A stretch of 64,000 nt of DNA, taken from assembly GCA_964446385.1 (NCBI GenBank), contig CAYUOH010000002.1, forward strand, positions 1 through 64,000, in the 5' to 3' direction. Shown piece after piece: positions 1 through 8,600 of the stretch. The notes beneath the pieces were generated by a model that worked only from the letters and a program-made list of their open reading frames with translations, made no database searches and was not told where the DNA came from. A program made the position numbers and the translations under genes. The number at the start of each line of letters is the position of its first letter. Positions within the stretch are counted from its first letter, which is position 1. This DNA comes from CAYSRC01 sp964446385 (GTDB taxonomy: Bacteria > Bacillota > Clostridia > Oscillospirales > Ruminococcaceae).

Positions 1-900
1 GCAACAGATACAGAGAACAGTATCATCGATGTTGATAAGTGCATCGGCTGCGGAGTTTGTGCAGAATCCTGCCCTTCCGGTGCGATATCTATGGTACCTG
101 AAGTTTATCCATCGCAGCAGTCCAAGACCGATGCGGTGGTCAATGCTCTTAAAATCCTTATGCGCAGCAAATCGGAACAGGAGATGATCGCCGCCGGATT
201 ACCCGGAAAGCTTGCAGCGGCTATCGAAAAATCCAATCATATTATGGCTGAGGATATAATCCGTGAAGCAGGATATATGCTTCCGCAAAGCAATAATGCT
301 TTGGATTTTCTGAAATCCCTGATTGATCAACAGCAGCCGGAGGGTTTCCCGAGAGAGGCTGTGGAAAAATTGTTGGAAGCCTTTAATAATAAGGAGGGTA
401 ATAATATGAGTGAAAACAAAACGCTTAACAATCTGATGGAGGCATTTGCTGGAGAAGCGCAGGCCAACAGAAAATATCTGGCATACTCAAAGAAGGCTGA
501 AAAAGATGGGAAGTTGAATGCAGCCAAACTGTTCAAGGCCGCCTCTGATGCCGAGACGCTGCATGCGCTTAAGCATTTCGAAGTTGCCGGAAAAGTGAGC
601 ACGACTGCAGATAATCTCATGGATGCTGTTGCAGGTGAAACCCACGAATATAAGGAAATGTATCCCGATTTTGTGAAGGAAGCCGAAGCGGAAGGAAACA
701 AGGCCGCGCTTATGTCCTTTACCTTCGCGATGAAAGCGGAAGAGGTTCATGCGAAGCTTTACAAAGAAGCATTGGAAAACTTGGATCAAACGGAAGAGGT
801 TTTCTATTATCTCTGCCCTGTCTGCGGAAATATCGAGAAAGTTCGTCCGGATAAATGCAGTCTCTGCGGTGTACCGGGGGACAAATTTATCAAGTACTAA
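1..900 (+). CDS. 4Fe-4S ferredoxin domain in frame with rubrerythrin (5' partial)
   Basis: The frame is open from the first base of the window to the stop at 898-900. Codons 14-29 encode a ferredoxin-type cluster motif (CIGCGVCAESCP), followed by about 100 residues of helical, unrecognised sequence. From base 406 the product is a rubrerythrin: a ferritin-like four-helix region with ExxH pairs (ETLH, EEVH) for a di-iron site, and a C-terminal rubredoxin-like knuckle (CPVCG, CSLCG). Rubrerythrin reduces hydrogen peroxide in the anaerobe cytoplasm. A strong ribosome site sits just before base 406, so the rubrerythrin (164 aa, a normal length for a compact form) may be made alone, as a fusion, or both. 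Rubrerythrin identity is secure; whether the upstream part is one polypeptide with it is open, and its N-terminus lies outside the window. Confidence 0.8.
   Translation, partial: ATDTENSIIDVDKCIGCGVCAESCPSGAISMVPEVYPSQQSKTDAVVNALKILMRSKSEQEMIAAGLPGKLAAAIEKSNHIMAEDIIREAGYMLPQSNNALDFLKSLIDQQQPEGFPREAVEKLLEAFNNKEGNNMSENKTLNNLMEAFAGEAQANRKYLAYSKKAEKDGKLNAAKLFKAASDAETLHALKHFEVAGKVSTTADNLMDAVAGETHEYKEMYPDFVKEAEAEGNKAALMSFTFAMKAEEVHAKLYKEALENLDQTEEVFYYLCPVCGNIEKVRPDKCSLCGVPGDKFIKY
391..408 (+). promoter_or_regulatory. Internal ribosome binding site and ATG for stand-alone rubrerythrin
   Basis: AAGGAGGG at 391-398 is followed after 7 bases by ATG at 406. The site lies inside the upstream open frame, in the same reading phase, with no stop codon between the two modules. 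The match to the anti-SD sequence and the spacing are near ideal, which argues for real initiation here. Confidence 0.75.
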
Positions 901-936
901 TATATTTATATAAACAAAATTTAGGAGGTAACAGAC

Positions 937-1233
937 ATGCCTGACTTTGGACATCCGTTTTCCGGACTTGCGAAAGAAAGAAAACTTACTGATGCTGAGT
1001 TGATCAGAGCGATTCGATTCATGGTATCAGCAGAATATGAAGCGATCCAGTTGTATATGCAGCTTGCCGAATCAACAGACAATAAACTGGCAATAGAAGT
1101 TCTCGAAGATATTGCAGATGAAGAAAAGGTCCATGCCGGTGAATTTCTGCGTCTTCTGAAAGAATTGGCTCCTGACGAAGAAACTTTCTATCAGGAAGGT
1201 GCCGAAGAAGTTAAGAAGAGATTAAAAAATTAA
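937..1233 (+). CDS. Small ferritin-like di-iron protein
   Basis: A 98-aa acidic helical protein with an ExxH-type metal motif: an E-rich helix around residues 28-38 (AEYEAIQLYMQ) and a second helix near residues 62-70 (ADEEKVHAGEF). It is half the size of a rubrerythrin ferritin domain and lacks rubredoxin cysteines, so a di-iron site would have to form across a dimer, as in encapsulated-ferritin-like families. TTAGGAGGT lies 9 bases before the ATG. It follows the rubrerythrin by 36 bases and shares the terminator at 1266-1293, so the two are probably co-transcribed for iron and peroxide handling. No encapsulin gene is visible next to it. The family call is good; the exact role is inferred. 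Confidence 0.7.
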   Translation: MPDFGHPFSGLAKERKLTDAELIRAIRFMVSAEYEAIQLYMQLAESTDNKLAIEVLEDIADEEKVHAGEFLRLLKELAPDEETFYQEGAEEVKKRLKN

Positions 1234-1265
1234 ATCTTTAATCCCTTATACAAAACAAAATGATA

Positions 1266-1293
1266 AAAGCCCCGGTTTCACAACCGGGGCTTT
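1266..1293. terminator. Intrinsic terminator, usable in both directions
   Basis: A perfect 12-bp stem AAAGCCCCGGTT/AACCGGGGCTTT with a 4-base loop, flanked by T-rich sequence on the plus side and an A run (T run on minus). It ends the rubrerythrin unit and is also the first clear terminator downstream of the convergent isc operon. Confidence 0.9.
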
Positions 1294-1436
1294 GTTTATA
1301 TCATGATTACCACAAATAAGGTATTAAGCGATATTTAACCTTCTGGCAATATTCCCTGTAACTTTCTAATTCATTTTAAATGATTAACATGTATATTTTC
1401 TCTCTACGTAATGTTGCTAAGGAATCCTCACGTCCG

Positions 1437-1850
1437 TTATGCTTCTGCCTTCTGCATCAAATCGCCGAGCGACATTTTATCAAAATAATCATTCGCGATT
1501 TTCTCAAATTCGCGCCACATAGAAATGGTGCGGCATTGATCGGCGCGATCGCAGGGTTCGGAACCGGCTGAAAGGCAGGAGACAGGTGCAAGGTCGCCTT
1601 CGGTTATCCTCAGTATGTCTCCGACCCTGTATTCATCCGGAGATTTTATCAAACGGTATCCTCCGCCTTTTCCATGCGCCCCCTCAAGAAGACCGGCTTT
1701 TGTCAGCTCTGACATGATCCGTTCAAGATACTTTACTGAAACCGCCTGTCTTACGGCGATGTCTTTCATGGAAATGAAGCGTCCGTCAGCATGCTCTGCC
1801 AGGTCTGTCATTACACGCAGAGCATAGCGTCCTCTTGTTGATATCATCAT
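1437..1850 (-). CDS. iscR: Rrf2/IscR-type regulator with iron-sulfur cysteines
   Basis: A 137-aa Rrf2-family regulator. The N-terminal winged helix begins with the typical STRGRYALRVMTDLA segment, followed by a dimer helix. Three cysteines at 92, 100 and 106 (spacing C-x7-C-x5-C) match the ligand set of [2Fe-2S] IscR proteins. IscR senses iron-sulfur cluster status and represses the isc genes. Here it is the last gene of a minus-strand operon cysK-iscS-iscU-iscR, rather than the first as in proteobacteria. GAGG lies 9 bases before the first ATG. It is the natural candidate to bind the paired inverted repeats at 4565-4622. A CymR-like role in cysteine control is the main alternative, but the three cysteines favour IscR. 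Confidence 0.85.
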   Translation of the reverse strand: MMISTRGRYALRVMTDLAEHADGRFISMKDIAVRQAVSVKYLERIMSELTKAGLLEGAHGKGGGYRLIKSPDEYRVGDILRITEGDLAPVSCLSAGSEPCDRADQCRTISMWREFEKIANDYFDKMSLGDLMQKAEA

Positions 1851-1902
1851 ACTAATTTACCTCTGAATAATATACTCATTTCGACCGGTACTTTCGGCAT
1901 AA

Positions 1903-2337
1903 TTACACCATACGGCAGGATTCACAGTTCTCACAGTCCGGGAATTTATTCTTATCGTAAGGAACGCCGTTTCGGTCGTAATAGTCCTTGACTGCCGATT
2001 TGATTGCTTCCTCAGCCAAAACCGAGCAATGGAGTTTATGTGCCGGCAGACCGCCGAGTGCCTCAACAACCTGCTTGTTTGTGACGGCAAGCGCTTCTTC
2101 AATAGTTTTTCCTTTGATCATTTCGGTCGCTATGGAGCTTGATGCAATCGCACTTCCGCAGCCGAATGTTTCAAACTTGACGTCTGTAATGATACCGTCA
2201 TTGATCTTAAGATACATTTTCATAATATCGCCGCATTTGGCGTTGCCGACTTCACCGATTCCGTCAGCGTTTTCAATCTCACCCGTATTACGCGGATTCA
2301 AAAAGTGATCCATAACAATTTCAGTATATAGTGCCAT
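1903..2337 (-). CDS. iscU: Iron-sulfur scaffold protein IscU/NifU N-terminal type
   Basis: A 144-aa scaffold on which IscS-derived sulfur and iron are assembled into clusters. The three conserved cysteines are at 35 (AKCGD), 60 (FGCGS) and 104 (LHCS), with the Asp two residues after the first. A short tail adds three further cysteines (135, 138, 141: CENCESC), a feature of clostridial NifU/IscU proteins. It lies 12 bases downstream of iscS, with its own SD, and upstream of the Rrf2 regulator. No hscA/hscB or fdx genes follow, so the system is the compact Firmicutes version. Confidence 0.93.
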   Translation of the reverse strand: MALYTEIVMDHFLNPRNTGEIENADGIGEVGNAKCGDIMKMYLKINDGIITDVKFETFGCGSAIASSSIATEMIKGKTIEEALAVTNKQVVEALGGLPAHKLHCSVLAEEAIKSAVKDYYDRNGVPYDKNKFPDCENCESCRMV

Positions 2338-2349
2338 TTTATTATCTCC

Positions 2350-3537
2350 TTACAGTACAAATTGTTTTTTACCGTGTATCAGATCTTTCCATACTGGGGA
2401 CATCGATCTGAGATATTCCACGACCTTCGGAATTTCCCGAAGCATATAGTCAACATCTTCTTGTGTGTTCCATTCACACAGAGACAGACGTAAAGACCCG
2501 TGCGCCACTTCATGCGGTCTGCCGATGGCAAGCAAAACATGGCTCGGATCAAGCGACCCGGATGTGCATGCAGAGCCGGATGAAGCACAGATGCCTTTTG
2601 CGTCAAGCAGGAGCAGAAGGCTTTCTCCTTCGATTCCTTCGAAGCAGAAATTCACATTTCCCGGCAGGCGATGCTCCCGGTCGCCGTTGAGCGCGGAGTG
2701 CGGGATATTTGAGAGCCCTGTTATCAGTTTGTCGCGAAGTGCGGAAACCTTAATAGCGTTCTCATCAATACGCTTGCAAATATCTGAAAGTGCGGCGGCC
2801 ATACCTACGATGGCGGGAACGTTCTCCGTCCCGGCCCGCTTGCCGCGTTCCTGCGCGCCGCCTTCTATCACATTTGTTAATGGAATTCCCTGGCGTGCGT
2901 AAAGAACGCCTATTCCTTTCGGCCCGTGAAACTTGTGCGCGGCCAGCGAAAGCATATCAATATTCTGCTCTTTTACATTGATATGCAGATGTCCCGCCGC
3001 CTGTACGGCATCCGTGTGGAACAGTACTCCGTGTTCCCGGCAGACTGCCCCTATCTCCGCAATCGGCAGGACAGAGCCGATCTCATTGTTTGCATACATA
3101 ATTGTAACAAGGCAGGTGTCTTCCCGAATGGCATCCGCTACCTGATGTGCCGTAACCGTTCCGGCCGAACCGACTGGAAGAAGCTCGATATCAAACCCTT
3201 GCTTTTCAAGTTTTTCCAATGTGTGCAATACGGCGTGATGTTCAAAAGCAGTGGATATGATATGCTTTTTCCCTTTTCTCTCACCGATTTTTGCGGCAGA
3301 GAGGATTGCCTGAGTGTCTGCTTCACTGCCGCCGGAAGTGAAATAAATCTCTTTGGGCTGACAGCCAAGACAGCTTGCTACTGTTTCTCTGGCAGTCTGT
3401 AAGGCTTCAGCCGCTTTTTGACCGACCGAATGAAGACTGGAAGGGTTTCCGTAATAGGTCTCCATGTACGGAAGCATAGCGTTGATTGCTACGCGGCTCA
3501 TTTGTGTAGTCGCCGCATTATCTGCGTATATCATCAT
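2350..3537 (-). CDS. iscS: Cysteine desulfurase IscS/NifS
   Basis: A 395-aa PLP-dependent class V aminotransferase-fold enzyme that removes sulfur from cysteine for cluster assembly. Visible landmarks are the N-terminal YADNAATTQ start, the HHAVLH segment, the PLP lysine in AAHKFHGPKG, and the mobile loop with the sulfur-accepting cysteine in SSGSACTSG near residue 327. The length is normal for the family. An SD (AAGGAG) precedes the first of two ATGs. It sits 11 bases after cysK and 12 before iscU, so substrate synthesis, sulfur release and scaffold are encoded together. Confidence 0.95.
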   Translation of the reverse strand: MMIYADNAATTQMSRVAINAMLPYMETYYGNPSSLHSVGQKAAEALQTARETVASCLGCQPKEIYFTSGGSEADTQAILSAAKIGERKGKKHIISTAFEHHAVLHTLEKLEKQGFDIELLPVGSAGTVTAHQVADAIREDTCLVTIMYANNEIGSVLPIAEIGAVCREHGVLFHTDAVQAAGHLHINVKEQNIDMLSLAAHKFHGPKGIGVLYARQGIPLTNVIEGGAQERGKRAGTENVPAIVGMAAALSDICKRIDENAIKVSALRDKLITGLSNIPHSALNGDREHRLPGNVNFCFEGIEGESLLLLLDAKGICASSGSACTSGSLDPSHVLLAIGRPHEVAHGSLRLSLCEWNTQEDVDYMLREIPKVVEYLRSMSPVWKDLIHGKKQFVL

Positions 3538-3548
3538 ATGACATCTCC

Positions 3549-4481
3549 TTAATCTAAAAACAACGGTGTGGATAGATACCGGTCGCCCGTGTCGGGCAGA
3601 AGAACCGTAATGGTTTTGCCCTCGTTCTCGGAACGTTTGGCAAGCTCAATTGCCGCCCAGACAGCCGCTCCGGATGAGATACCGACAAGCACACCTTCCT
3701 TATGCCCGATCAGCTTTCCGGTTGCAAAAGCATCCTCATTCTGTACGGTGATGATCTCATCGTAAATCTTTGTATCCAGAACATCGGGTACGAACCCCGC
3801 TCCGATTCCCTGAATCCTATGCGCTCCGGCAATTCCGGTAGAGAGGACAGCGGAGGATGCAGGCTCAACCGCAACAACTTTGATCTTTGCATTCTTCGAT
3901 TTCAGGTATTTGCCGACACCGGTTATTGTACCGCCGCTGCCGACACCGGCAACGAAAATATCAACTTTTCCGTCGGTATCTTCCCAGATTTCGGGGCCGG
4001 TCGTTTCAATATGTGCCGCCGGATTGGAAGGATTCTCAAACTGTCCGGGAATAAAGCTGTTCGGTGTTTCGGCTGCAAGTTCCTCTGCCTTGGTGATCGC
4101 GCCATTTATGCCCTTTCTGCCTTCGGTCAGAACAAGCTCTGCCCCGTATGCTTTTATCAACAGTCTGCGTTCCTCAGACATGGTTTCCGGCATAACGATG
4201 ATAATGCGGTAACCTCTTGCGGCGGCAACTGAGGCGAGTCCGATACCTGTGTTTCCGGAGGTAGGTTCAATAATGACCGAACCGGGTTTCAGCTTACCGG
4301 ATGCTTCTGCATCGTCGATCATCTTTTTAGCGATCCTATCTTTGACAGATCCTGCCGGGTTAAAGTATTCAAGTTTAGCGAGTATCTTCGCTTTCAACTT
4401 GTATTCCTTTTCAATATGAGTGAGCTCCAGAAGCGGAGTTTTTCCGATCAGTTGATCGACAGATGTATATATATTTGGCAT
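3549..4481 (-). CDS. cysK: Cysteine synthase A (O-acetylserine sulfhydrylase)
   Basis: A 310-aa PLP enzyme making cysteine from O-acetylserine and sulfide. The PLP lysine is in NPAGSVKDR (about residue 47), the phosphate and substrate loop is PTSGNTGIG, and the C-terminal GISSGAA and DTGDRYLST motifs are present. The length is typical. It is the first gene of the isc operon, with AAGGAG upstream of the ATG and a consensus promoter 106 bases further up. The order implies that cysteine supply is raised together with cluster assembly. Confidence 0.95.
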   Translation of the reverse strand: MPNIYTSVDQLIGKTPLLELTHIEKEYKLKAKILAKLEYFNPAGSVKDRIAKKMIDDAEASGKLKPGSVIIEPTSGNTGIGLASVAAARGYRIIIVMPETMSEERRLLIKAYGAELVLTEGRKGINGAITKAEELAAETPNSFIPGQFENPSNPAAHIETTGPEIWEDTDGKVDIFVAGVGSGGTITGVGKYLKSKNAKIKVVAVEPASSAVLSTGIAGAHRIQGIGAGFVPDVLDTKIYDEIITVQNEDAFATGKLIGHKEGVLVGISSGAAVWAAIELAKRSENEGKTITVLLPDTGDRYLSTPLFLD

Positions 4482-4564
4482 AACCGTTATCTCCTTAAAT
4501 CCTATCCGAATTTATCATAATAAATAATGCCTTAGTTATGGTGATGCTCATTTTACTTTAGTAT

Positions 4565-4622
4565 ACCTATTTGGTAGGTTATATGCATTATATTACTATT
4601 TACCTACCGAGTCAATAGGTAA
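4565..4622. promoter_or_regulatory. Paired inverted repeats, likely Rrf2/IscR operators
   Basis: Two dyads share the half-sites ACCTACC and ATAGGT. One (4600-4622) has arms TTACCTA/TAGGTAA and covers the -35 box; the other (4565-4579) has arms ACCTA/TAGGT and lies just downstream of the -10 box, near the expected transcription start. Binding at either would block transcription. Assignment to the Rrf2 protein of the operon is inference. Confidence 0.65.
4587..4615 (-). promoter_or_regulatory. Consensus sigma-A promoter of the cysK-isc operon
   Basis: Read on the minus strand: -35 TTGACT (4615-4610), a 17-bp spacer, and a perfect -10 TATAAT (4592-4587). The distance to the cysK start allows a leader of about 100 bases. 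Confidence 0.88.
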
Positions 4623-4661
4623 TTGGAAGCAGGACAGGCGATATTCAACCGGTAAAAACAT

Positions 4662-4695
4662 AAGTACCTGTTGCTTTTACATGCAACAGGTACTT
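4662..4695. terminator. Intrinsic terminator of the flavodoxin-like gene
   Basis: A perfect 13-bp stem AAGTACCTGTTGC/GCAACAGGTACTT with an 8-base loop. A TTTTT run follows closely on the minus side and TTTTTT on the plus side. It separates the reductase gene at 4728-5408 from the isc promoter. Confidence 0.88.
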
Positions 4696-4727
4696 TTTTA
4701 GGAGCATTTATTCGTGACAAAAATCTA

Positions 4728-5408
4728 TTATTTCTTTATAAATCCCTGCTCGATCCAGTATTGTTTCTCCACCGGAGAGCTGTCCCAGCCGGAGGCGTGC
4801 ATTTTGGAAAACATCCGGAATAGGAATCTGGATTTCAACCCGGCTTTCGGCACGCCGACCTTGGCTACCCGCGCGGCTAGCTTTTTTATTTCCGCTTCAA
4901 TTATTTGCTTCTTCTCCGGTTTGACTGTCTCCCAGTTCATTGCCTGGACCGCCGCCGTATAGCGGCGTATGTAGGGAACACCCATGTATAACAGAGCTCT
5001 TTGTACCTGCTTTGCCGCGGTTTTCGCACCGCCCCCGGCACAGGTAGAGATGACGACAGCTTTCTTTTGAAACATCCACGGTAACGGCCGGTGTGACATC
5101 CAGAAGTCGAAAAACAGATCAATCAGTGCCTTCATTTGCGCCGACGGACCGAAGCAGTAGTTGGGCGTTGTTAATATCAGCAATTCCGAGCGCTCCATGG
5201 CGTCAAGAATATTTTTCTTTTCCGGGTAGAACGGGCATTTTTCGATATCCTCAATACACTGGTAACAGCCGAGGCAGAAGTGATTCAGATCGCGTGGCAA
5301 AAAGAATTCTGTGATGTCGGCATCTGTTGCGAGGTTTTCCGCAAGCAGTCTGCCGATATGGTAGGTGCTCCCTTTGTGATTTTGGCCGTTTATGATCGCA
5401 ATCTTCAT
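4728..5408 (-). CDS. NAD(P)H-dependent flavodoxin-fold oxidoreductase
   Basis: A 226-aa protein of the NADPH-dependent FMN reductase / iron-sulfur flavoprotein family. The N-terminal IINGQNHKGSTYHIGRLL is the phosphate loop for FMN, and TPNYCFGPSAQMKALIDLF is the second flavin-contact region. A cysteine set near residues 45-58 (CLGCYQCIEDIEKC) resembles the compact cluster motif of iron-sulfur flavoproteins, so it may carry a 4Fe-4S centre. It is probably a cytoplasmic electron carrier or quinone/nitro reductase. It is a single-gene unit, divergent from the surface-protein gene and upstream of its own terminator. The substrate cannot be told from the sequence. Confidence 0.85.
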   Translation of the reverse strand: MKIAIINGQNHKGSTYHIGRLLAENLATDADITEFFLPRDLNHFCLGCYQCIEDIEKCPFYPEKKNILDAMERSELLILTTPNYCFGPSAQMKALIDLFFDFWMSHRPLPWMFQKKAVVISTCAGGGAKTAAKQVQRALLYMGVPYIRRYTAAVQAMNWETVKPEKKQIIEAEIKKLAARVAKVGVPKAGLKSRFLFRMFSKMHASGWDSSPVEKQYWIEQGFIKK

Positions 5409-5633
5409 GGTGTTTTCCTCTCAAACAGTACTTTCTTTCTATTATATAAGGAATTACTGGATTAAAGTATTAAAAATATATCCTCCACAGTATGCTTTTG
5501 GTTCTTTGCTAAAATATTCCTTACCAAAACAATTAACAATCCGATAATAAGTACAGTCGTATGACGAACTTTTCTTGGTGATGTTATATAAAAATTTAGT
5601 AGAAAAATCTAAAGTCAAAAAGTCTATTTACTA

Positions 5634-5661
5634 TTGCAAATGTCGCAAATTGTGCCATAAT
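5634..5661 (+). promoter_or_regulatory. Promoter of the surface-protein gene
   Basis: TTGCAA (5634-5639), a 16-bp spacer and CATAAT (5656-5661), 32 bases before the ATG at 5694. A GGGGG SD-like run lies in the short leader. Confidence 0.6.
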
Positions 5662-5693
5662 AGAATGGTGTGAAATTCAGGGGGTAAGATAGA

Positions 5694-8600
5694 ATGAAAA
5701 TTAAGAAAATCTTGTCTTTAGTACTTGCGCTAGTGTTTTTATCCGTTTTTGTTGCTCCGCTTTCGGTATCAGCTAAAATTGATCCAGGGATCGTAAGCGC
5801 AACAACGACCGATAAAAACACTATTGTTATCAACATGGACAGTGCGCTGACAGCAGGAAGCCATGCAAGTGCTAATGGGTTTACAGTTGGCGGAACGCTG
5901 GCAAACGCGCCTGTTGCCGTTTCCAATGTTTCAGTATTGGATACTGCTGTAACGCTTACGCTGGACAAAGATTTGGTATATGGCGATACAATAATGGTCT
6001 CATACGACAGCACCTCAGCCGTGGTACCGCTGGCCGGAGCAGGGGGAGAGAGAGTAAGCTTTTACGACGAAAGTGTTACCAATGCGCTGCCCCCCCAAAC
6101 GGTAACCCTTCTCAATATCGCTGATGCTATTGCCCCCATCAACGGAGGGAGCCCCATAACTTCGATAGCAGAAACCGACCAGTATACCGGAACTGTGAGC
6201 TGGGGCGGTTCTCCTGCCACATTTAATCCATCGTCATCGTATACCGCTACAATAACGCTGACAGCCAAACCCGGGTTTACCTTTGAGGGCGTTGCTGAAA
6301 ATGCCTTTACGGTGCCTTGCGCAGCGTATGCAACAAACCCTGCAAACTCAGGTGTGATTACCGCAACATTAGTATCTCCGCCGGACGGATACGTTACCGA
6401 CGGAAACGGTGTTATGGCGTATCGGTTCGTTCCGGACATATATGGTTACGGTTTCGGTACATTTGACATTATGGGCTTTTTCTATAATGAATGGAAGCCA
6501 ACGACTTGTGGTAATTGGGGATTCAGGACACGGTATAGTTACAATAGTACTACTGATAATATCGATATAACCGGCATGTCTAATGCCGTTGGCGCAACCG
6601 GACTTACGATGGATATGGATGTTGATTTTGTTTCGGATGGAAAGGCGCTTCAGATCAAGTATAATGTAGCCAATCCAACCTCAACCGACGTAGAAGATTT
6701 TGACTTTGGATCAGTTGCCGATGTGCAGATCGGCAACGATGATACCGCAGTAATCACATTATTTGAAACCGGTAAACCGGCAGCAGATAACCGGGGCTTT
6801 AAAATGGTTTCAGATTACGAAGCCGACCGAAAACCGACAGGTGATGGCGGTTATGAATACGCACAGTTAAACTTCTTTGGTAAAAATTCTGTGGGAGTTA
6901 CGGATGTAGATACATTCTGGTTTGGAAATTGGACCGGTGTCGAAAGTAATAATTTCACCCAAACCACAGATACAACATACAGCGATGATTCCGGCATGAC
7001 TTATTCCTGGAAGGACAGAACAATACCTGCTGGGGAAACTGAGGTCTACTCTGTTGTTATCGGAATCGGCGGTGCCGACAGTATCGATGTTTTGGGTTAC
7101 AACGTTTCTTACAACGCAAATGTGGCCGGTGAGACAATAACACTACCCGACACACAGCAAAAGACAAAAGATGTCACCTTAACGCTCAGTGCGATGATTC
7201 CAGAACGCGACCACTACAGCTTCGAAAGCTGGAATACTCAGTCGGACGGCAAAGGCACAGACTATCAGCCGGGTGACGACTTTACACTAAACGCAAACAC
7301 GACTTTATATGCCCAGTGGGCAATCGATAGTTACACAATAACCTACAAGGATATGGGCACTGATGTTGTATTCAGCGGGACTCATGGTACGGGTGCGCCG
7401 ACTACCCATACATATGGGACAGCCACAGCCCTTGTAAGCCCTACAAAAACAGGCTACACCTTTAACGGTTGGTTTACGGATTCCGCCTGCTCAGGAACAG
7501 CGGTCACGTCTTTAGGCGCAACCGATTATACCTCTGACATAACTCTTTATGCCAAGTGGACGGTCAACAGCTACTCAATAACCTACAAGGATATGGGCAC
7601 CGATGTCCCATTCAGCGGTACTCACGGGACTGGTGCACCGACTACTCATACATATGATACGGCCACAACCCTTGTAAGCCCGATCAAGACAGGCTACACC
7701 TTTAACGGTTGGTTTACGGATTCCGCCTGCTCAGGAACAGCGGNNNNNNNNNNNNNNNNNNNNNNNNNNNNNNNNNNNNNNNNNNNNNNNNNNNNNNNNN
7801 NNNNNNNNNNNNNNNNNNNNNNNNNNNNNNNNNNNNNNNNNNNGCCTGCTCAGGAACAGCGGTCACGTCTTTAGGCGCAACCGATTATACCTCTGACATA
7901 ACTCTTTATGCCAAGTGGACGGTCAACAGCTACTCAATAACCTACAAGGATATGGGCACCGATGTCCCATTCAGCGGTACTCACGGGACTGGTGCACCGA
8001 CTACTCATACATATGATACGGCAACAGATCTTGTAAGCCCTACAAAAACAGGCTACACCTTTAACGGATGGTTTACGGATTCTGCCTGCTCAGGAACAGC
8101 GGTCACGTCTTTAGGCGCAACCGATTACACCTCCAATATAACGCTTTACGCCAAGTGGACGGTTAACAGTTACACAATTACCTATAAAGATATGGGAACC
8201 GATGTTGCATTCAGCGGTACACACGGTACGGGTGCGCCGTCTACCCATACATATGACACGACAACAGCCCTTGTAAGCCCGACTAAAACTGGTTATACCT
8301 TTAACGGATGGTTTACTGATTCCGTATGCTCAGGAACTCCGGTCGCATCCTTAGGTACAACCGATTACACCTCCAATATCACTCTTTATGCCAAGTGGAC
8401 CTATATTCCCATTTTTACTCCTAACGTCACCCGTTATGCCAGGAGAACTGTTATTTCCGCAACTGCGCCTACAGTTGACAGTGTAAATGGCGCGACTCTT
8501 GAATATGGCTATAAGAACGGAGCAGTGTCTGTTAAAACAACCCCTGCCGATGGTCACACCATTACAGACTATCAGTGGTATTCCAACGCTACATACAGCA

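Noticed and set aside
327..954. Long minus-strand open frames opposite rubrerythrin and the ferritin-like gene
   Set aside because: They mirror the codon pattern of well-identified plus-strand genes, have no SD and no recognisable domain.
2463..3402. Several plus-strand open frames across iscS
   Set aside because: Shadows of the cysteine desulfurase gene, which has every catalytic motif on the other strand.
4482..4727. T-box or S-box leader in front of cysK
   Set aside because: The region is explained by a consensus promoter, two short dyads and a terminator for the neighbouring gene; no T-box or SAM-riboswitch core is seen.
7329..8407. CRISPR array suggested by regularly spaced repeats
   Set aside because: The 240-bp units are continuous coding sequence with no unique spacers and encode InlB-type domains.
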